Assembly (NCBI RefSeq): GCF_040939455.1
Contig: NC_134106.1
Location: forward strand, 74,345,001-74,409,000
Source of the DNA: Microcebus murinus
Taxonomy: Eukaryota; Chordata; Mammalia; Primates; Cheirogaleidae
Reading direction: 5' to 3'
Length of the DNA: 64,000 nucleotides
The first letter of the stretch is position 1. Each line of letters begins with the position of its first letter. Under the pieces are notes generated by a model. The model was not told the origin of the DNA and searched no databases. It saw nothing but the letters and a program-made list of their open reading frames with translations. Of this stretch, positions 1-15,262 are shown piece after piece. The position numbers and the translations under genes were made by a program.

Positions 1-143
1 TTGTTTAGGTGATGGAAATGATCTAAAACTGATCGTGGTGATGGTTGCACAATTCTGGAATATACTAATAACCACTGAATTGAACACTTTAAATTGTATG
101 GTACTTGAATTGTATCCCAATAAAGTTGTTATCAAAAAAAAAA
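1..143 (+). mobile_element. Old L1 3' tail
   Basis: The sequence GATGGTTGCACAATTCTGGA followed by a TTTAAATTGTATGG motif, AATAAAG and a poly(A) run matches the 3' end of old mammalian L1 (L1M) elements. The upstream part is cut by the window edge. Confidence 0.7.
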
Positions 144-1825
144 TGTAACTGCAGGAAAAGAGAAAAAAGAGACAAAAAGCAGGCTTCTCTCCTTTGTCTC
201 TGGAGACTGGTGTGAGGAGGTGACGCTGGAGGAGCGGCTGCTGTCTTGTGACCGCGTGGATCGCCAGCTGCAGATGGATAAGCAGAAAGGTGAAACACTT
301 CTGGATGCTTGATGATGTCGCTGAGGACAGAAGTGGCCAGCTCTGGAGCTGTGCTACCTCTGGCCTATATCGCATGAGATTCTGTATCTCCCTTGTAAGG
401 TCATTTTGAGTTGGACTTTGTATTCCATGCTGGTCAAGTCGTCCTGCCTGTTGCAGACCCTAAAAGTTGGCCCCAACTTGTCCTCTATCACCCTCCTCTC
501 ATCCTTCTACTACTTTGTTGTTGCCATATGAGACAACCTGCTTTTCCTAAAAGAAAACCAAAAAACAAAACAAAACAGTGTGTTCTCAGATCGCTTGGTC
601 TTTGCTCATTCTGATGCTGGCTGTGTGCTTCTCTTAATTGTCCATTTCATTCCTACTGCTCCTTTGAGGATGGCCACGATGGTAGTGTTGGAATATTTAA
701 AAGGTTTTTCCAGTTTGAATGTGTTTCTTTCCTGAGGCTCTAGAACGGGTGGCTCACGCCTGTTTGATGCATGTCATTACAGCCTGCCTCCCTATGTACT
801 GTCAACCTCTGAGAACTGGGGTCATGTCTTGTCATCTGCCTGTCTGCCCTGCACACCTCCTGAGGTGCCTGCCATTCACATAGAGGTCTGAGTGGCACTG
901 TGGGTCCAGCACCCAAACCCTGCAGGAGAAGCACATTTACATACACCTAGTCTTAGGGAATTCCAACAGGAACAAAGGGTGTTTACTCCCAGAGAACTGA
1001 CTGAACACAGCAGCAAAGAAAAGATCTGAGTAAAATCTTGATTTTCCTGTTTTTCTAAGTACTCTGTGTCTTCCATCTTTATCTGAGGCTACTGAGTATC
1101 AAAATAGGAAAATACATTCCTTTTTATATTTATAACACTTGGAAATTATTTTCCATCATGGAAGATACACTTTGTATTTTTGCAAACAGAAACTATTCAT
1201 TAGTCAATAAAATGCTATGTACTTGTTTTCCACACTTGTTATTTTGTTCAAAAGAAGATAAAATCACAGCAGAACTTTTGGCAGACACAGACAAACTGAT
1301 TCTAAAGTTTATATGGAAGGGCAATGAACCTAGAATAGCTAAAACAATTCTGAAAAGATAGAATAAAGCAGGAGGAATCACATGATGTGATTTTAAGACT
1401 TACCATAAAGCTACAGTCATCAAGACAATGTGATAGGGGCAAAGGGCATGTAGTTTAATGGAACAGAACAAAGATCTCAGAAATGTACAGCCAATTGCTT
1501 TTTGACAAAGGTGCAAAAGCAATTCAATGGATTAAGGATAGTCTTTTCACAAATGGTACTGGTCATCCATATGCAAAAAAGCAAACTTTGTGAACTAAAT
1601 CTCAAACCCTATACAAAAAATAACACAAAATTGATCCCACACTTAAATGTAACATGTAAAACCACAACATTTTTAGAAGAAAATATAGGAGAAAATCATT
1701 TTTACCAGAAGTTAGGCAAAGAGTTCTTAGACATGACGGCAAAAGCATGACTCACAAAAGAAAAAAACTGATATATAGGACTTTTATCAAAATTTAAAAG
1801 TTTTTGCTCATGTTAAGACAATGCA

Positions 1826-2010
1826 GGGAGGGGTGCTGGTATATACATATATAATGAGTGAGATGTGCACATCTGGGGGATGGTCATGCTGGAGACTCAG
1901 ACTTGTGGGGGGGGGGAATGAGCATTTATTGAAACCTTAAAAACTGTACCCCCATAATATGCCGAAATAAAAAATAAATAAATAAATAAAATGAAGAACA
2001 ACAACAAAAA
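1826..2010 (+). mobile_element. 5'-truncated lemur L1 3' end nested in older L1
   Basis: This 185-bp insertion ends in an (AAAT)-rich tail and is flanked by the 11-bp duplication AAGACAATGCA at 1815-1825 and 2011-2021. Its ACTGTACCCCCATAATATGC tail resembles the copies at 14380-14527 and near 61860. Confidence 0.8.
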
Positions 2011-2511
2011 AAGACAATGCAAAGACTAGCTACAAACTTAGAAAACAATCTATGAAAATCAGGTATCCAACAAAGGAATTGTATTTAGGATATATAAAGA
2101 ACAATAAGAAAATCAACAACTTAAATAAAAAAAGGAACAAAAGACTTGAACAGCCACTCACCAAAGAGGACATAAGGATGGCAAATAAGGACATGACAAG
2201 ATACTCAACATCATTAATCATTAGGGAAATGTAAATAAAAGCCATGACAAGATATCACTACACATCTATCAGAAAACGAAAAACAAAAAAAACAAAAGAA
2301 AAACCACTACTTATATTACCAAGTGCTAATAAGAATGAGGAGAACTGAATTTCTCATACACTGCTGGTAGGAATGTAAAATGGTGCAGCCACTCTGGAAA
2401 ACAGTTTAGCAGTTTCCTATAAAGCTAACCACACACTTACCATATGACCCAGCATCCTACTCCCGGGCATTTACTCTAGAAAAATGAAGACTTCACACAG
2501 AAATTTGCATA

Positions 2512-2531
2512 TACATATATATATATGTATG

Positions 2532-2565
<34 letters not shown>
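2512..2565. repeat. AT/GTAT microsatellite
   Basis: An alternating AT and GTAT tract lies directly beside the poly(T) end of the Alu at 2568. Confidence 0.9.
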
Positions 2566-2566
<1 letters not shown>

Positions 2567-2567
2567 C

Positions 2568-2860
2568 TTTTTTTTTTTTTTGAGATAAGGTCTTCCTCTG
2601 CCACCCAGGCTAGAGTGCAGTGGCATCATCGTAGCTGACAGCAACCTGAAACTCCTGGGCTCAAGTGATCTTCCTGCCTCAGTCTCCCCAGTAGCTGGGA
2701 CTATAGGTACACACTACCATGCCTGGCTAATTTTTCTATCTTTTGTAGAGACAGGGTCTCACTCTTGCTCATGTTGATCTCGAACTCCTGACCTTAAGCA
2801 ATCCTCCTGCCTCTACCTCCCAGAGTGCTAGGATTACAGGTGTGAGGAACTACATCAGCC
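2568..2860 (-). mobile_element. Alu (older J-like type)
   Basis: This is a full dimeric Alu in reverse orientation, starting with poly(T) and containing CTCAAGTGATCTTCCTGCCT. It lacks the lemur middle insertion, so it belongs to the older layer. It splits the L1 relic. Confidence 0.9.
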
Positions 2861-3739
2861 TAAATATGAAATTTTATAGCAGCTTCATTCATGATTGCTA
2901 AAACCTGGAAACAACACATATGTCCCTCAACAGGTGAATAGATAAACTGTGGCATATCCATACAATGGAAAACTACACAGCAAGAATAAAGGAATGAATT
3001 ATTGACACACCCAACAACTTGGGTGCATCTCAAAGGAATAATGGTGAGTGAAGGAAGACAGTCTTAAAAGATTACCACTGTATGACTCCATGTATATGAT
3101 ATTCTTGAAAATACGAAACCATAGTGGTAGAGAACAGATCAGTGGTGAGCACAGGTTAGCCAGGGGGGTATGAGGTGTTATGACAAAGAGGGAACAGAAG
3201 GGAATTTTTGTTGGGTGATAGAACTGTTCTGTATCCTGATTGAAATTATGGGTACATTAATCTATACATGTATTAAAATTCACAGAACTATGCAACAAAA
3301 TGGGAAAAAATGATAATTTAAAAAATATTTTTAAAAAGCATATAAATTGTCTCTCTATTTCTCTTCTACAAAGATGTAAGAAAGACATACAATATGAGGC
3401 TATTTTTGCATAGGGGTCCAAAAAATGGGGACAAGTTAAGCTTCACAAGACAATCTTTGGACATCAAATAGCCCTGTGTATTTTTATTTTTTTACTACAA
3501 AATGCAACCTTGTACAACATGAAACTTCTATCTCTCTAAAAAAAAAAGTTATTAGGAAAACCATACAACATACCAGGAAGTTAAATGTGAGTGAAATCAC
3601 CTGTCGACATGAAACAGACTCCAGGGAAGGAGATGGGGTGCAGTGCTCTGTCTGGGGGCTGCCCTGTGGGAGGGGCACACAGGGGATGGGGCAATCCGAG
3701 GAAGGACAGCTGGAGGCATGGAGTCTGTACCCTGGAGGC

Positions 3740-3880
3740 CAACTCTGTTTCCACCAGCTTCTTCTCTGTGCCTCAGTTTCCTCACCTGAGATTCTATTAG
3801 TAAGTACTTCCCAGGGTTGTTGTGGTCCTAATGCATTCATACATGCAAAATGCAGGCTGGCCTATGCTAAATGCTTGAGA
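3740..3880 (+). repeat. MIR relic
   Basis: The motif GCCTCAGTTTCCTCACCTGA followed by CCCAGGGTTGTTGTGG matches the core and 3' part of MIR. Confidence 0.65.
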
Positions 3881-5859
3881 CATGTTAGCCATTGTCGTTC
3901 TCTGCACAGGTGTGTATGTAGTGATGACAAGCATATGAGACACACAGACCAGGAATAAGTCATGAGAGGAGAATGTCTAAAGTTGCTAACAATTGTACTA
4001 AGGTGCTGGAAATTGTGGATAATGTTTTCTTCTTTTATAGGGTCTTTATAATGCTTTATTATCTTCCTTTTTAGGAAGAAAGCAGAAAAACTCAGCCACA
4101 TCCATAAATGTTCCGTACTTTGGACTAGGCCCTTCCCCTCTTTGGAGGAGCCTCAGTGATTTTATAATAGTTGTGTGATGTGGCCAGTACAATTTCCTGT
4201 CTCTGGGTCAGTACTCATGCTGGTGGAAGACTTAAGAGTTGCTACATGGAAAAGAACAGGAATAAGTCTGGGCCTGGGGCCATGGGGGGAACTATAAGAG
4301 AGCAAAGGGGACCATTCTCCTACTTAGGTCACTTAGACCTTCTCTGGGAAGAACAGAACAAGGGAAAAAAATGCAAAGCAAAAATCCCTTCCCCTCCCTC
4401 ACACACAGGCATAAAGTGCCAATGGGGTCAGCAGGACACAGCAGAGGAGGTTCCAGGATGTGCTGACCCTAACTTGACTCTCATGTTTTTGTCTGCCTGT
4501 TTCAACTACCTTCCCACATTTTAAATAAAGGGCTGTTTATACAGATTTACCTGTCTCTTGGGATGAAGAAACTGGTGTTTTTCTAAGTTGATTTCCCCCA
4601 TGAAGGCCCACAGTCATCATTCCTGTTGTCACAGTTCATGTAACTCTATCAGTCACCTGCAACCTGTGGCTATTAAGTCCATTAGTTGCAGGAGGTCTCG
4701 GCACTTCCGTCTGAGGTCCTGTTTCTGCCTGGTTTCTCAGTGCTGTGGGGATTCAGGGCAGGGGGTGCTGGCCTCTGTAGGGGCACTGCTGAAGGCAGGC
4801 ATGCCGGCCCGCCAGTTCCCAACAGATCTTCTGATTCTAAGGATGGACGGGCTCACGATAAAGAGAAAGATGGACGGGGTAAGTTCACCCTCAGCGAGCT
4901 ACTGGAGGACAGAGCCCCGCAGGCTCCTATGGGAACTGAAACAGACCTGGCATCCAGCCATTTCATACTGAATGAGCCAAGACAGGGGGCTTCAAAAATG
5001 AGAGGCTACCTGACAGCACACAGGGCCCAAGCACCTTTCAGAATGAGCCGGGCCCCGTCCTGCTCTGGCTTCACCCCACTCAGAGATTCCAGATGACCAG
5101 GCAGGGCGGGGGAACGCGCAGCCTCTCAGCTCATCAGGTGAGGCAACACTGCGACCCCCACACCTGGTCTCAGGCTCTGCCTCGAAACTGCCAACGTTCC
5201 TCAGGTGACTGAAATGGGGAAGTTCTGGCTGCCACCAGCATGGTCACCATGAGGTCCTCCCACTGTGCTTTGACACCCCTGCCCCAGCCTGTTTGCCCAG
5301 CCTGCCCCACCCCTGCAGGGCGCTCTGCCCAGCCTGCGTGGCATTTGGGCCCCTGTGCTCTCTGTGCCCACAGCACCCCCACCGCTCCCCTTCACTGGGA
5401 ATGACCCACCACCTGTCTCCTGTTCCCCCTCGCCCACCAGCAGTGCTAGTTCCATGGGTCAGGAACCACACCTGTCACGTCTCCTTCAGCGTCCCCAGAG
5501 CTCAGCATCCTGCTTGGAGCCAGCACTTGTTCACAGGATGAACTAATGGACTGAATAAACCTTCCTTAATAAACATTAAGACTTTGTGAGCAAGTCTCAT
5601 AGCACACCTTCACTTTGGGGAAGGTGACTGGGCTGACCCCAAGCCACTGCAAACCTAGGTACAGGGGAGTGTGCAGGACTCCACCACACTGGTCGCACAC
5701 AGGGACAATTGCCCCCGGTGGCTTGTCTGCAGAGCCAGTGGGAGTGGGTTTAGGGTTCCCAAGAACTAATTTGATGGCCTTCGCATCATCTGTGCACTAG
5801 TACATAGCCACGAGGGGCATGAAGTGCAGGACTGGGAGCCTGGCCCACCTGACTCCAGA

Positions 5860-6000
5860 GTCGGTGAGATCTTGGCCATGAGACTGTGTGCCCAGCTGCC
5901 TCCCCCCACCGTAAAGCAGAAATAATAACACTCTCGAGCAGGCCTGCTGTGAGAACACATACCACATTTCACCCCTGGGTGCACAGTGGGCACTGAACAA
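5860..6000 (+). repeat. MIR relic
   Basis: The CTGTGAGAACACATACC region with a downstream GCACAGTGGGCACTGAA end resembles the MIR 3' half. It is strongly diverged and ends about 115 bp from exon 15. Confidence 0.5.
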
Positions 6001-6114
6001 AGGTCAGTGTCCTCTCCTTCCCTCTTTCGTTTTCAAGGTTACACAATTTGGTTGTCCAGGCTCTGTCACATAAGCCCTGAGAACTGTTCAGAGGCAATAC
6101 AAGTAGATTATTAC

Positions 6115-6233
6115 CTTTGGTCCTGTCTCCAGTCGGGAGTACAGCAAATAGGTATGCAGGTCCCCATATTTCATGAAGGGCAAAATCACCATGGGCTTTG
6201 GGATGCCTTGAGAGCTCATTTCTATACATACGC
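6115..6233 (-). CDS. MERTK: MERTK exon 15: kinase beta-5, hinge and alpha-D
   Basis: This 119-bp exon encodes [20 protein letters not shown], then [19 protein letters not shown], about human residues 654-693. It holds beta-5, the hinge ([10 protein letters not shown]) where adenine binds, and alpha-D with the MERTK-like YSRLETGPK insert. The acceptor is ATTTCAG and the donor AAAG|GTAATA; the exon ends in phase 0. The catalytic HRD and DFG exons are not in the remaining 6.1 kb, so this is the last MERTK exon visible. Confidence 0.97.
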
Positions 6234-10322
<4,089 letters not shown>

Positions 10323-10403
10323 ATTTCATGGTCTTCACTGCTACTTTTTGAGAGGTCCCATCTTGCTGCTTAAGATTTCCTTCCATCACAGACCCAAACT
10401 CTC
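10323..10403 (-). CDS. MERTK: MERTK exon 13: glycine loop end and catalytic lysine strand
   Basis: This 81-bp exon encodes [18 protein letters not shown], then KVAVKTMK, about human residues 596-622. The Gly-loop end (GEFGSV) and VAVK, whose lysine (codon at 10333-10335, about human Lys619) contacts ATP phosphates, show an intact kinase core. The acceptor is TTCACAG and the donor AAAT|GTGAGT; T plus TG of exon 14 gives Leu. Compared with recalled human MERTK, two positions before the lysine are Gln (QQD for QED and SQK for SLK). The reading frame and both junctions are intact. Confidence 0.96.
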
Positions 10404-11379
10404 CTGTGAAGCAAAACATCTATATGGGCACTGTGCAAAATCCCCTCGACCACAGAAACACGCGCACTCGCACACCTGGGCCTTGTGCTATGCACTAGTT
10501 GCTTGTCACGAGCTTGAGTGGCTCAGACCTACCTTAGCTCGCCAACTTAGTAAGCACTGTAACAATCCAAGACACTTACAGGAGAACATGAAACATATTG
10601 TTAAAGTTCATAAAGCACAAACTCTTAATACCATTATCATTCTTAATACCATTATTATTTATCCTAAGAACAATTTACCAAATTAAATATGTATTTTCAT
10701 CTTCCTTCCTATTTAACTAATTAGAAAGGTGCCAAGAACAAAAACTTGAGAACTAGAGGAATACATTTTAAGTACATAGGAAACTGATTAATGAATTGTA
10801 CTCTTTTCAATGAAGAAAAAGAATTAATATTTTTTGAGGGTACAGAAGAGGATCTTTTCATTTGCCAAATCTCAGTTTCAAGAATCACTATCTACCCCAT
10901 TATTTTAAATTATAAAACATAACTATCTGTATTATAACTCAAAGTCATAAAATGGTATTTTATTTAATAAATAAACTTCTTACCTTCTTACCCCACATTT
11001 TATTTTTTTTTTTTTTTTTTTGAGACAGAGTCTCACTTTGTTGCCCAGGCTAGAGTGAGTGCCGTGGCGTCAGCCTAGCTCACAGCAACCTCAAACTCCT
11101 GGGCTCGAGTGATCCTTCTGCCTCAGCCTCCCGGGTAGCTGGGACTACAGGCATGCGCCACCATGCCCGGCTAATTTTTTATATATATATATCAGTTGGC
11201 CAATTAATTTCTTTCTATTTATAGTAGAGACGGGGTCTCGCTCTTGCTCAGGCTGGTTTTGAACTCCTGACCTTGAGCAATCCGCCCGCCTCGGCCTCCC
11301 AAGAGCTAGGATTACAGGCGTGAGCCACAGCGCCCGGCCTTTACCCCACATTTTAAAAGAATTACTTTAGACAGCTTAC
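10404..11379. other. MERTK intron 12
   Basis: This is a 976-bp intron whose exon 12 side is occupied by one lemur-type Alu (11003-11339). The rest is AT-rich with no feature I can name. Confidence 0.85.
11003..11339 (-). mobile_element. Alu, lemur type with middle insertion
   Basis: This is a full dimeric Alu in reverse orientation with the GGCCAATTAATTTCTTTCTA insertion between its arms. The duplication TTACCCCACATTTTA flanks it at 10988-11002 and 11341-11355. It is in the same orientation as MERTK and ends 40 bp from exon 12. Confidence 0.95.
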
Positions 11380-11475
11380 CTTCGCCCAGAATTTTTCCAA
11401 GAACTAGAAGATTCCTGTCAATCACAACATCCTCTAGTTTATTTTGTAGCTCCTCGCTGACTCCCAAGCTCCGTA
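11380..11475 (-). CDS. MERTK: MERTK exon 12: start of kinase domain, first half of glycine loop
   Basis: This 96-bp exon encodes [17 protein letters not shown], then [14 protein letters not shown], about human residues 564-595. LGKILGE is beta-1 and the start of the glycine-rich ATP loop, which is completed by G-EFGSV across the junction with exon 13. The acceptor is TTTCCTAG and the donor GAAG|GTAAGC. A lemur-type Alu with a clear target-site duplication ends only 40 bp beyond the exon edge, so the donor sits close to a recent insertion. As recalled, human has His where this copy has Arg in the first full codon. Confidence 0.97.
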
Positions 11476-12290
11476 CTAGGAAAAGAGTGAGAGTATACAT
11501 AGGAGTTGTCAGCGTGCTTTCTTTTATTTGAATATAATTAAAATTACATTTAAAGTTCTATACAATAAACATTCTTTTTTTTCATTTTGTACTCATTATT
11601 TCTCCCCCAAAAGTGCCAGTAGCAAAATATCACACTTAATTCTACTATGATTAACGTAAGTGTAATGAATCCTTCAGGGCAAAATTATTTCGGAAGAATG
11701 ATAAGAACCACATTTCTTTTCCCGCTGTGTGGGAGGAGCAGCTGCCATCAGATTCCCGTAGGGGAGGTTTGTCCCCGGGGTTAAAGGGGTAAGGAAGATA
11801 GGTTAATAGGTACCTTCTAGTGAATTCTTTACTATTATATCCCTAACTATGGTATACAAATGAGCCACTAGGACACCTCCTCTGCCCTCCGATGCCAGGG
11901 AAGGGATCTCACAAACCACAGGAAACATTTAGAGAACAAGCTATTATTTTACATATGGTTTATGGAACCTCATTATAATGATGTAGAAAGTGCTAAGGTG
12001 AGTACTTCGAGGAACTAGAGAATAAGATCCTCTACAATAAGGTACGTCATACGACAAAGTATATAATAGATACGCAGCACTGACAAGTGCTGGCAACAAG
12101 AGGAATTAACCAGGAGAGACCAATTCAATAACTATTTGGCAAATCATTTGCTTTGGGCCACAGTTAAGGCATGAGAAAGCCTTTGAAAGAAAAAATGTGG
12201 ATAATTAGAAAGGACACATTAGTTCTTAGAGAAAAAAATTTTACTCCAATGCTCCTTCAATAAACAAAGAAATTGGTCTAAATAACAACT

Positions 12291-12578
12291 TTTTTTTTTT
12301 TTTTTGAGACAAAGTCTCACTTTGTTGCCCAGGCTAGAGTGCCGTGGCATCAGCCTAGCTCATAGCAACCTCAAACTCCTGGGCTCAAGCGATCCTTCTG
12401 CCTTCTGATTAATATTTTTCCATATATTTTTTGTTGGCCAATTGATTTCTTTCTATTTTTAGTAGAGATGGGGTTTCACTCTTGCTGAGGCTGGTTTTGA
12501 ACTCCTGACCTTGAGCGATCCTCCCGCCTCGGCCTCCCAGAGAGCTAGGATTACAGGCGTGAGCCACCTCGCCCGGCC
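12291..12578 (-). mobile_element. Alu, lemur type with internal deletion
   Basis: The reverse-oriented Alu carries the middle insertion but lost part of the adjacent arm (CTTCTGATTAATATTTTTCC junction). The duplication TAAATAACAACT flanks it at 12279-12290 and 12579-12590. Confidence 0.93.
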
Positions 12579-12862
12579 TAAATAACAACTTTTTAAATTT
12601 AAAAATTTTAAATTAAAAATTCTAAAATTAAAAAAGTGCAAGAACAGAGAAATCTAAAAGTCAAAACTTACAGATTAGAAACGTAATTAATAATATGCTA
12701 CATTAAGCAAGTTTTTATTTCATAGCAACCTGTATTCTATCATTCTAAGTCTTTTTTAATGGTAAACATCCAGAAGCATGAATTTGTTAATATTTGCACA
12801 TACATACTAAACTTTTTCTGAAATTATTCAAGACCATTATTATCTGCTTGATTCCATTCTTT

Positions 12863-13502
12863 TTTTTTTTTATAGCACTGGGTATTTTTATTACATAGAA
12901 CTTAATAATTAACAAAAATAACTTCTATTCTCATGGTATTTTTATAAAAGGATTGAATAAAAGAAAAATATTGTGACATTTTCTGTGGAAAAAGAATGAG
13001 ATGATGGCTGCAGCTATGAAAGGAAAAAATTTACTACGGTTGTCTGGGTGCAACTGCTGTCTTCTCTTCTCATTAACATATTCTAGAACAAGAAACATGA
13101 TACTGTGTGTTCATAAAGTCTTTCATCTGAAGATTTCAGAGTCCTGAATAAAGCTCCATTTGCAGTCACCAGCACTATTAATCCCATTTAGATGTTTTCC
13201 TCCTCATATAACTGTGTCCCTCACTGTCAATAGCTTCACAGAGGTCCTTTTAATTCTCTTGTGTTGCATGCAGATAACCAACATGCACCATGCAAAGCGA
13301 AAGGGTTACCAATCCGAAAGCCATTACAGGTTTGTTAGGTTTAATGAAGAGCTCTGGATTCACAGATCGAAATAAGGTTGTTGTGCGCACCCCTCTGAGC
13401 CCTGGGTTTTGAAAGTCTTTCTCTTTGGGTGGTTCCTTTTTAAATGTTGGAGGCTCAGGTGCTGAAGACATCTTGACAAATGATGACTTATTACCACCTC
13501 CT
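12863..13502 (-). mobile_element. Full extent of the SMIM8 retroposed cDNA
   Basis: This span is bounded by the imperfect 16-bp target-site duplication. It contains a short 5' UTR, the SMIM8 reading frame and about 300 bp of 3' UTR ending in AATAAA and a minus-strand poly(A) run. The duplication plus tail is the hallmark of L1-machinery retroposition. Confidence 0.85.
13178..13471 (-). pseudogene. SMIM8: SMIM8 processed retrocopy, full length with one nonsense codon
   Basis: This intronless copy of small integral membrane protein 8 has the normal length of 97 codons. It starts [18 protein letters not shown], has a membrane segment near [14 protein letters not shown], and ends SEGHSYMRRKTSKWD before its natural stop. 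The only disabling change is codon 74, a Lys codon turned to TAA (13250-13252); the frame continues cleanly after it. The 3' UTR runs to an AATAAA signal and a poly(A) tract near 12863-12872. A 16-bp direct repeat (12847-12862 and 13503-13518, two mismatches) is the target-site duplication. The copy sits in MERTK intron 11 in the same orientation as the host gene. Truncated translation of 73 residues is conceivable but unsupported. Confidence 0.93.
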
Positions 13503-13914
13503 CTTGATCCCACTCTTTAAACCAGAAGGTTCAACTCTGATTCACCAAAGCTCATACCACAATGCTCAACCTAAGCATGATGGCAAATTGTCCTCTGAGT
13601 TGGTTGCCAGGAAAACAGGAAATTAGGCCTGAGATTATGTCAGTTACTTTAAAATTCCTGACCTTTACCCATCTCCTGTCACCCCAGAAGGTTCCTCTTT
13701 CCCTCCTCATTTCATGACATTATGAGCCCTTAACCCCAGTTACTTAACCCCAGGTCCAACTCCAGATTTCAGTAAATCAGCCTGCAGAGATGTGCATGGC
13801 AATGTCTGACTATCTACTTGCTGGTTTCTAAAGACTGGTTTCTAAATATCCATTCTTCAACTCCTTTGGCTTTCGTTAAAATCATCTGTTCTTTCTTCGT
13901 TCTCGTGTATTTTA

Positions 13915-14109
<195 letters not shown>

Positions 14110-14239
14110 CTACAAAGCCACTGCCTTTTAAAAGGGCTCTTCTATAACAAAAACTTTCCCCCTAGGAGAAACATGTTTCTTTCCTTTGACCTATTTTAGA
14201 CTTACCTGGCAATATCAAAAACAACTCTGTCTAGGTACC

Positions 14240-15262
14240 ATCAAAAGCAGGAAATAACTGATAAGCTTCCAATGGCCAAAGCTGTAACAATCTGAGCAAG
14301 AATATCAATAAAGTAATACTGGATTATGAGTATAAAATGAATGTCAATGAGTCCATACTGATAAAAACATGATTGAATATACAAACATAATGAGAGAGAT
14401 GTGCAACGTTTGGGGGATGGTCACACTTGAAGCTCTGACTCGAGCGGGGAAGGGAGGCATGGGCAATATACGTAACCTTAACATTTGTACCCCTTAATAT
14501 GCTGGGAAAAAAAGGCAAAAAAAATACCATGATTGAATAAATGGGGAGAAGAGACAAATCTCCTGTGCAGAGGAGTTTCAAATATTTTATGTAGATACTG
14601 TGCCCTTAAGGGGGAGGAAGAGTTAAATCCTTGCCCTGTAAGTGTGGGCTGTGCACAGTGACTTGCTTCACAGCATGGAAAGGGAGAAAAAAATAACTTC
14701 ACATAGAGAAACCTGGCAAACACTGCCTCAGCCAGCTGATCAGGGTCACCATCAGCAGTGATAAATCATGTTGATAGTATGTTCCATTGACAGGACATGA
14801 TAAAAATGGCACTTCACTTCTGTGTTCTTCCTCTCAATAACTCATAAGCTCAGGCTCATTATGTGCAAAACATCAAACAAATTGCAGTAGAGGGACATCC
14901 TATAAAACACATGACCAGCATTCCTGAAAACTGTCAAGATCATGGAAGACAAGGAAAGTCTGAGAAACTTCACAGCCAAGAAGAGTCTAAGGAGATGCAA
15001 CAACTAAATGTAATGTGGCATCCCTGATGGGATCATGGACAGAAAAGGGACATAGGTAAAAATTTAAAAAATCTGAATAAAGATAGACATTAGTTAATGA
15101 TAATGTATCAGTATAGGTTCATTGTCACTAACACACCATACTAATGCAAGCTATTAATAGTAGCCTATTAATAGCTAGATGAAGGCTATACGGGAAGTAT
15201 CTGTACTATCCTCTCAATATTTCTATAAACTTAAAACTATTCTAAAAAACAAAGTCTATTTC
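14240..15262 (+). mobile_element. Old L1 3' UTR relic
   Basis: The region is colinear with another copy at 45520-46365: both share the GACAAATCTCC segment, the CAGCCAGCTGATCAGGGT-type segment and the TAATGTATCAGTAT end. The end near CTATTCTAAAAAACAAAG fits old L1 (L1ME-like) 3' UTRs. The class is from memory. Confidence 0.6.
14380..14527 (+). mobile_element. 5'-truncated lemur L1 3' end, nested
   Basis: This 148-bp insertion has an A-rich tail and the duplication CATGATTGAATA at 14368-14379 and 14528-14539. The colinear relic at 45520-46365 lacks it. Its ACATTTGTACCCCTTAATAT tail matches the L1 end near 61865. Confidence 0.8.

Larger units (their letters stand above)
1245..3330 (+). mobile_element. 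Composite L1 ORF2 3' region with nested insertions
   Basis: The translation TDKLILKFIWKGNEPRIAK near 1290-1350 is the C-terminal part of L1 ORF2. The element is interrupted by a short L1-tail insertion (1826-2010) and by an AT microsatellite plus Alu (2512-2860). It then resumes with the segment matching TTTATAGCAGCTTCATTCAT at about 2872. The copy is degenerate. Confidence 0.8.
1..6114. other. MERTK intron 15 (partial)
   Basis: No exon is seen here. The interval holds an L1 3' tail at its start, a composite L1 with nested L1 and Alu insertions (1245-3330), and two MIR relics. The stretch 3900-5850 has GC-rich open frames on both strands with no recognisable protein. Exons 16-19 must lie before base 1. 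Confidence 0.8.

Noticed and set aside
3476..3958. 160-codon plus-strand open frame
   Set aside because: It starts in intronic low-complexity sequence and runs through a MIR relic; no domain, and other frames are open in the same place.
4588..5096. Overlapping 127- and 136-codon open frames in GC-rich intron
   Set aside because: No protein family recognised, no splice or promoter context, and length is within chance for this base composition.
1..6000. Search for MERTK exon 16 (catalytic loop)
   Set aside because: No sequence matching the HRD catalytic loop region was found on the minus strand here.
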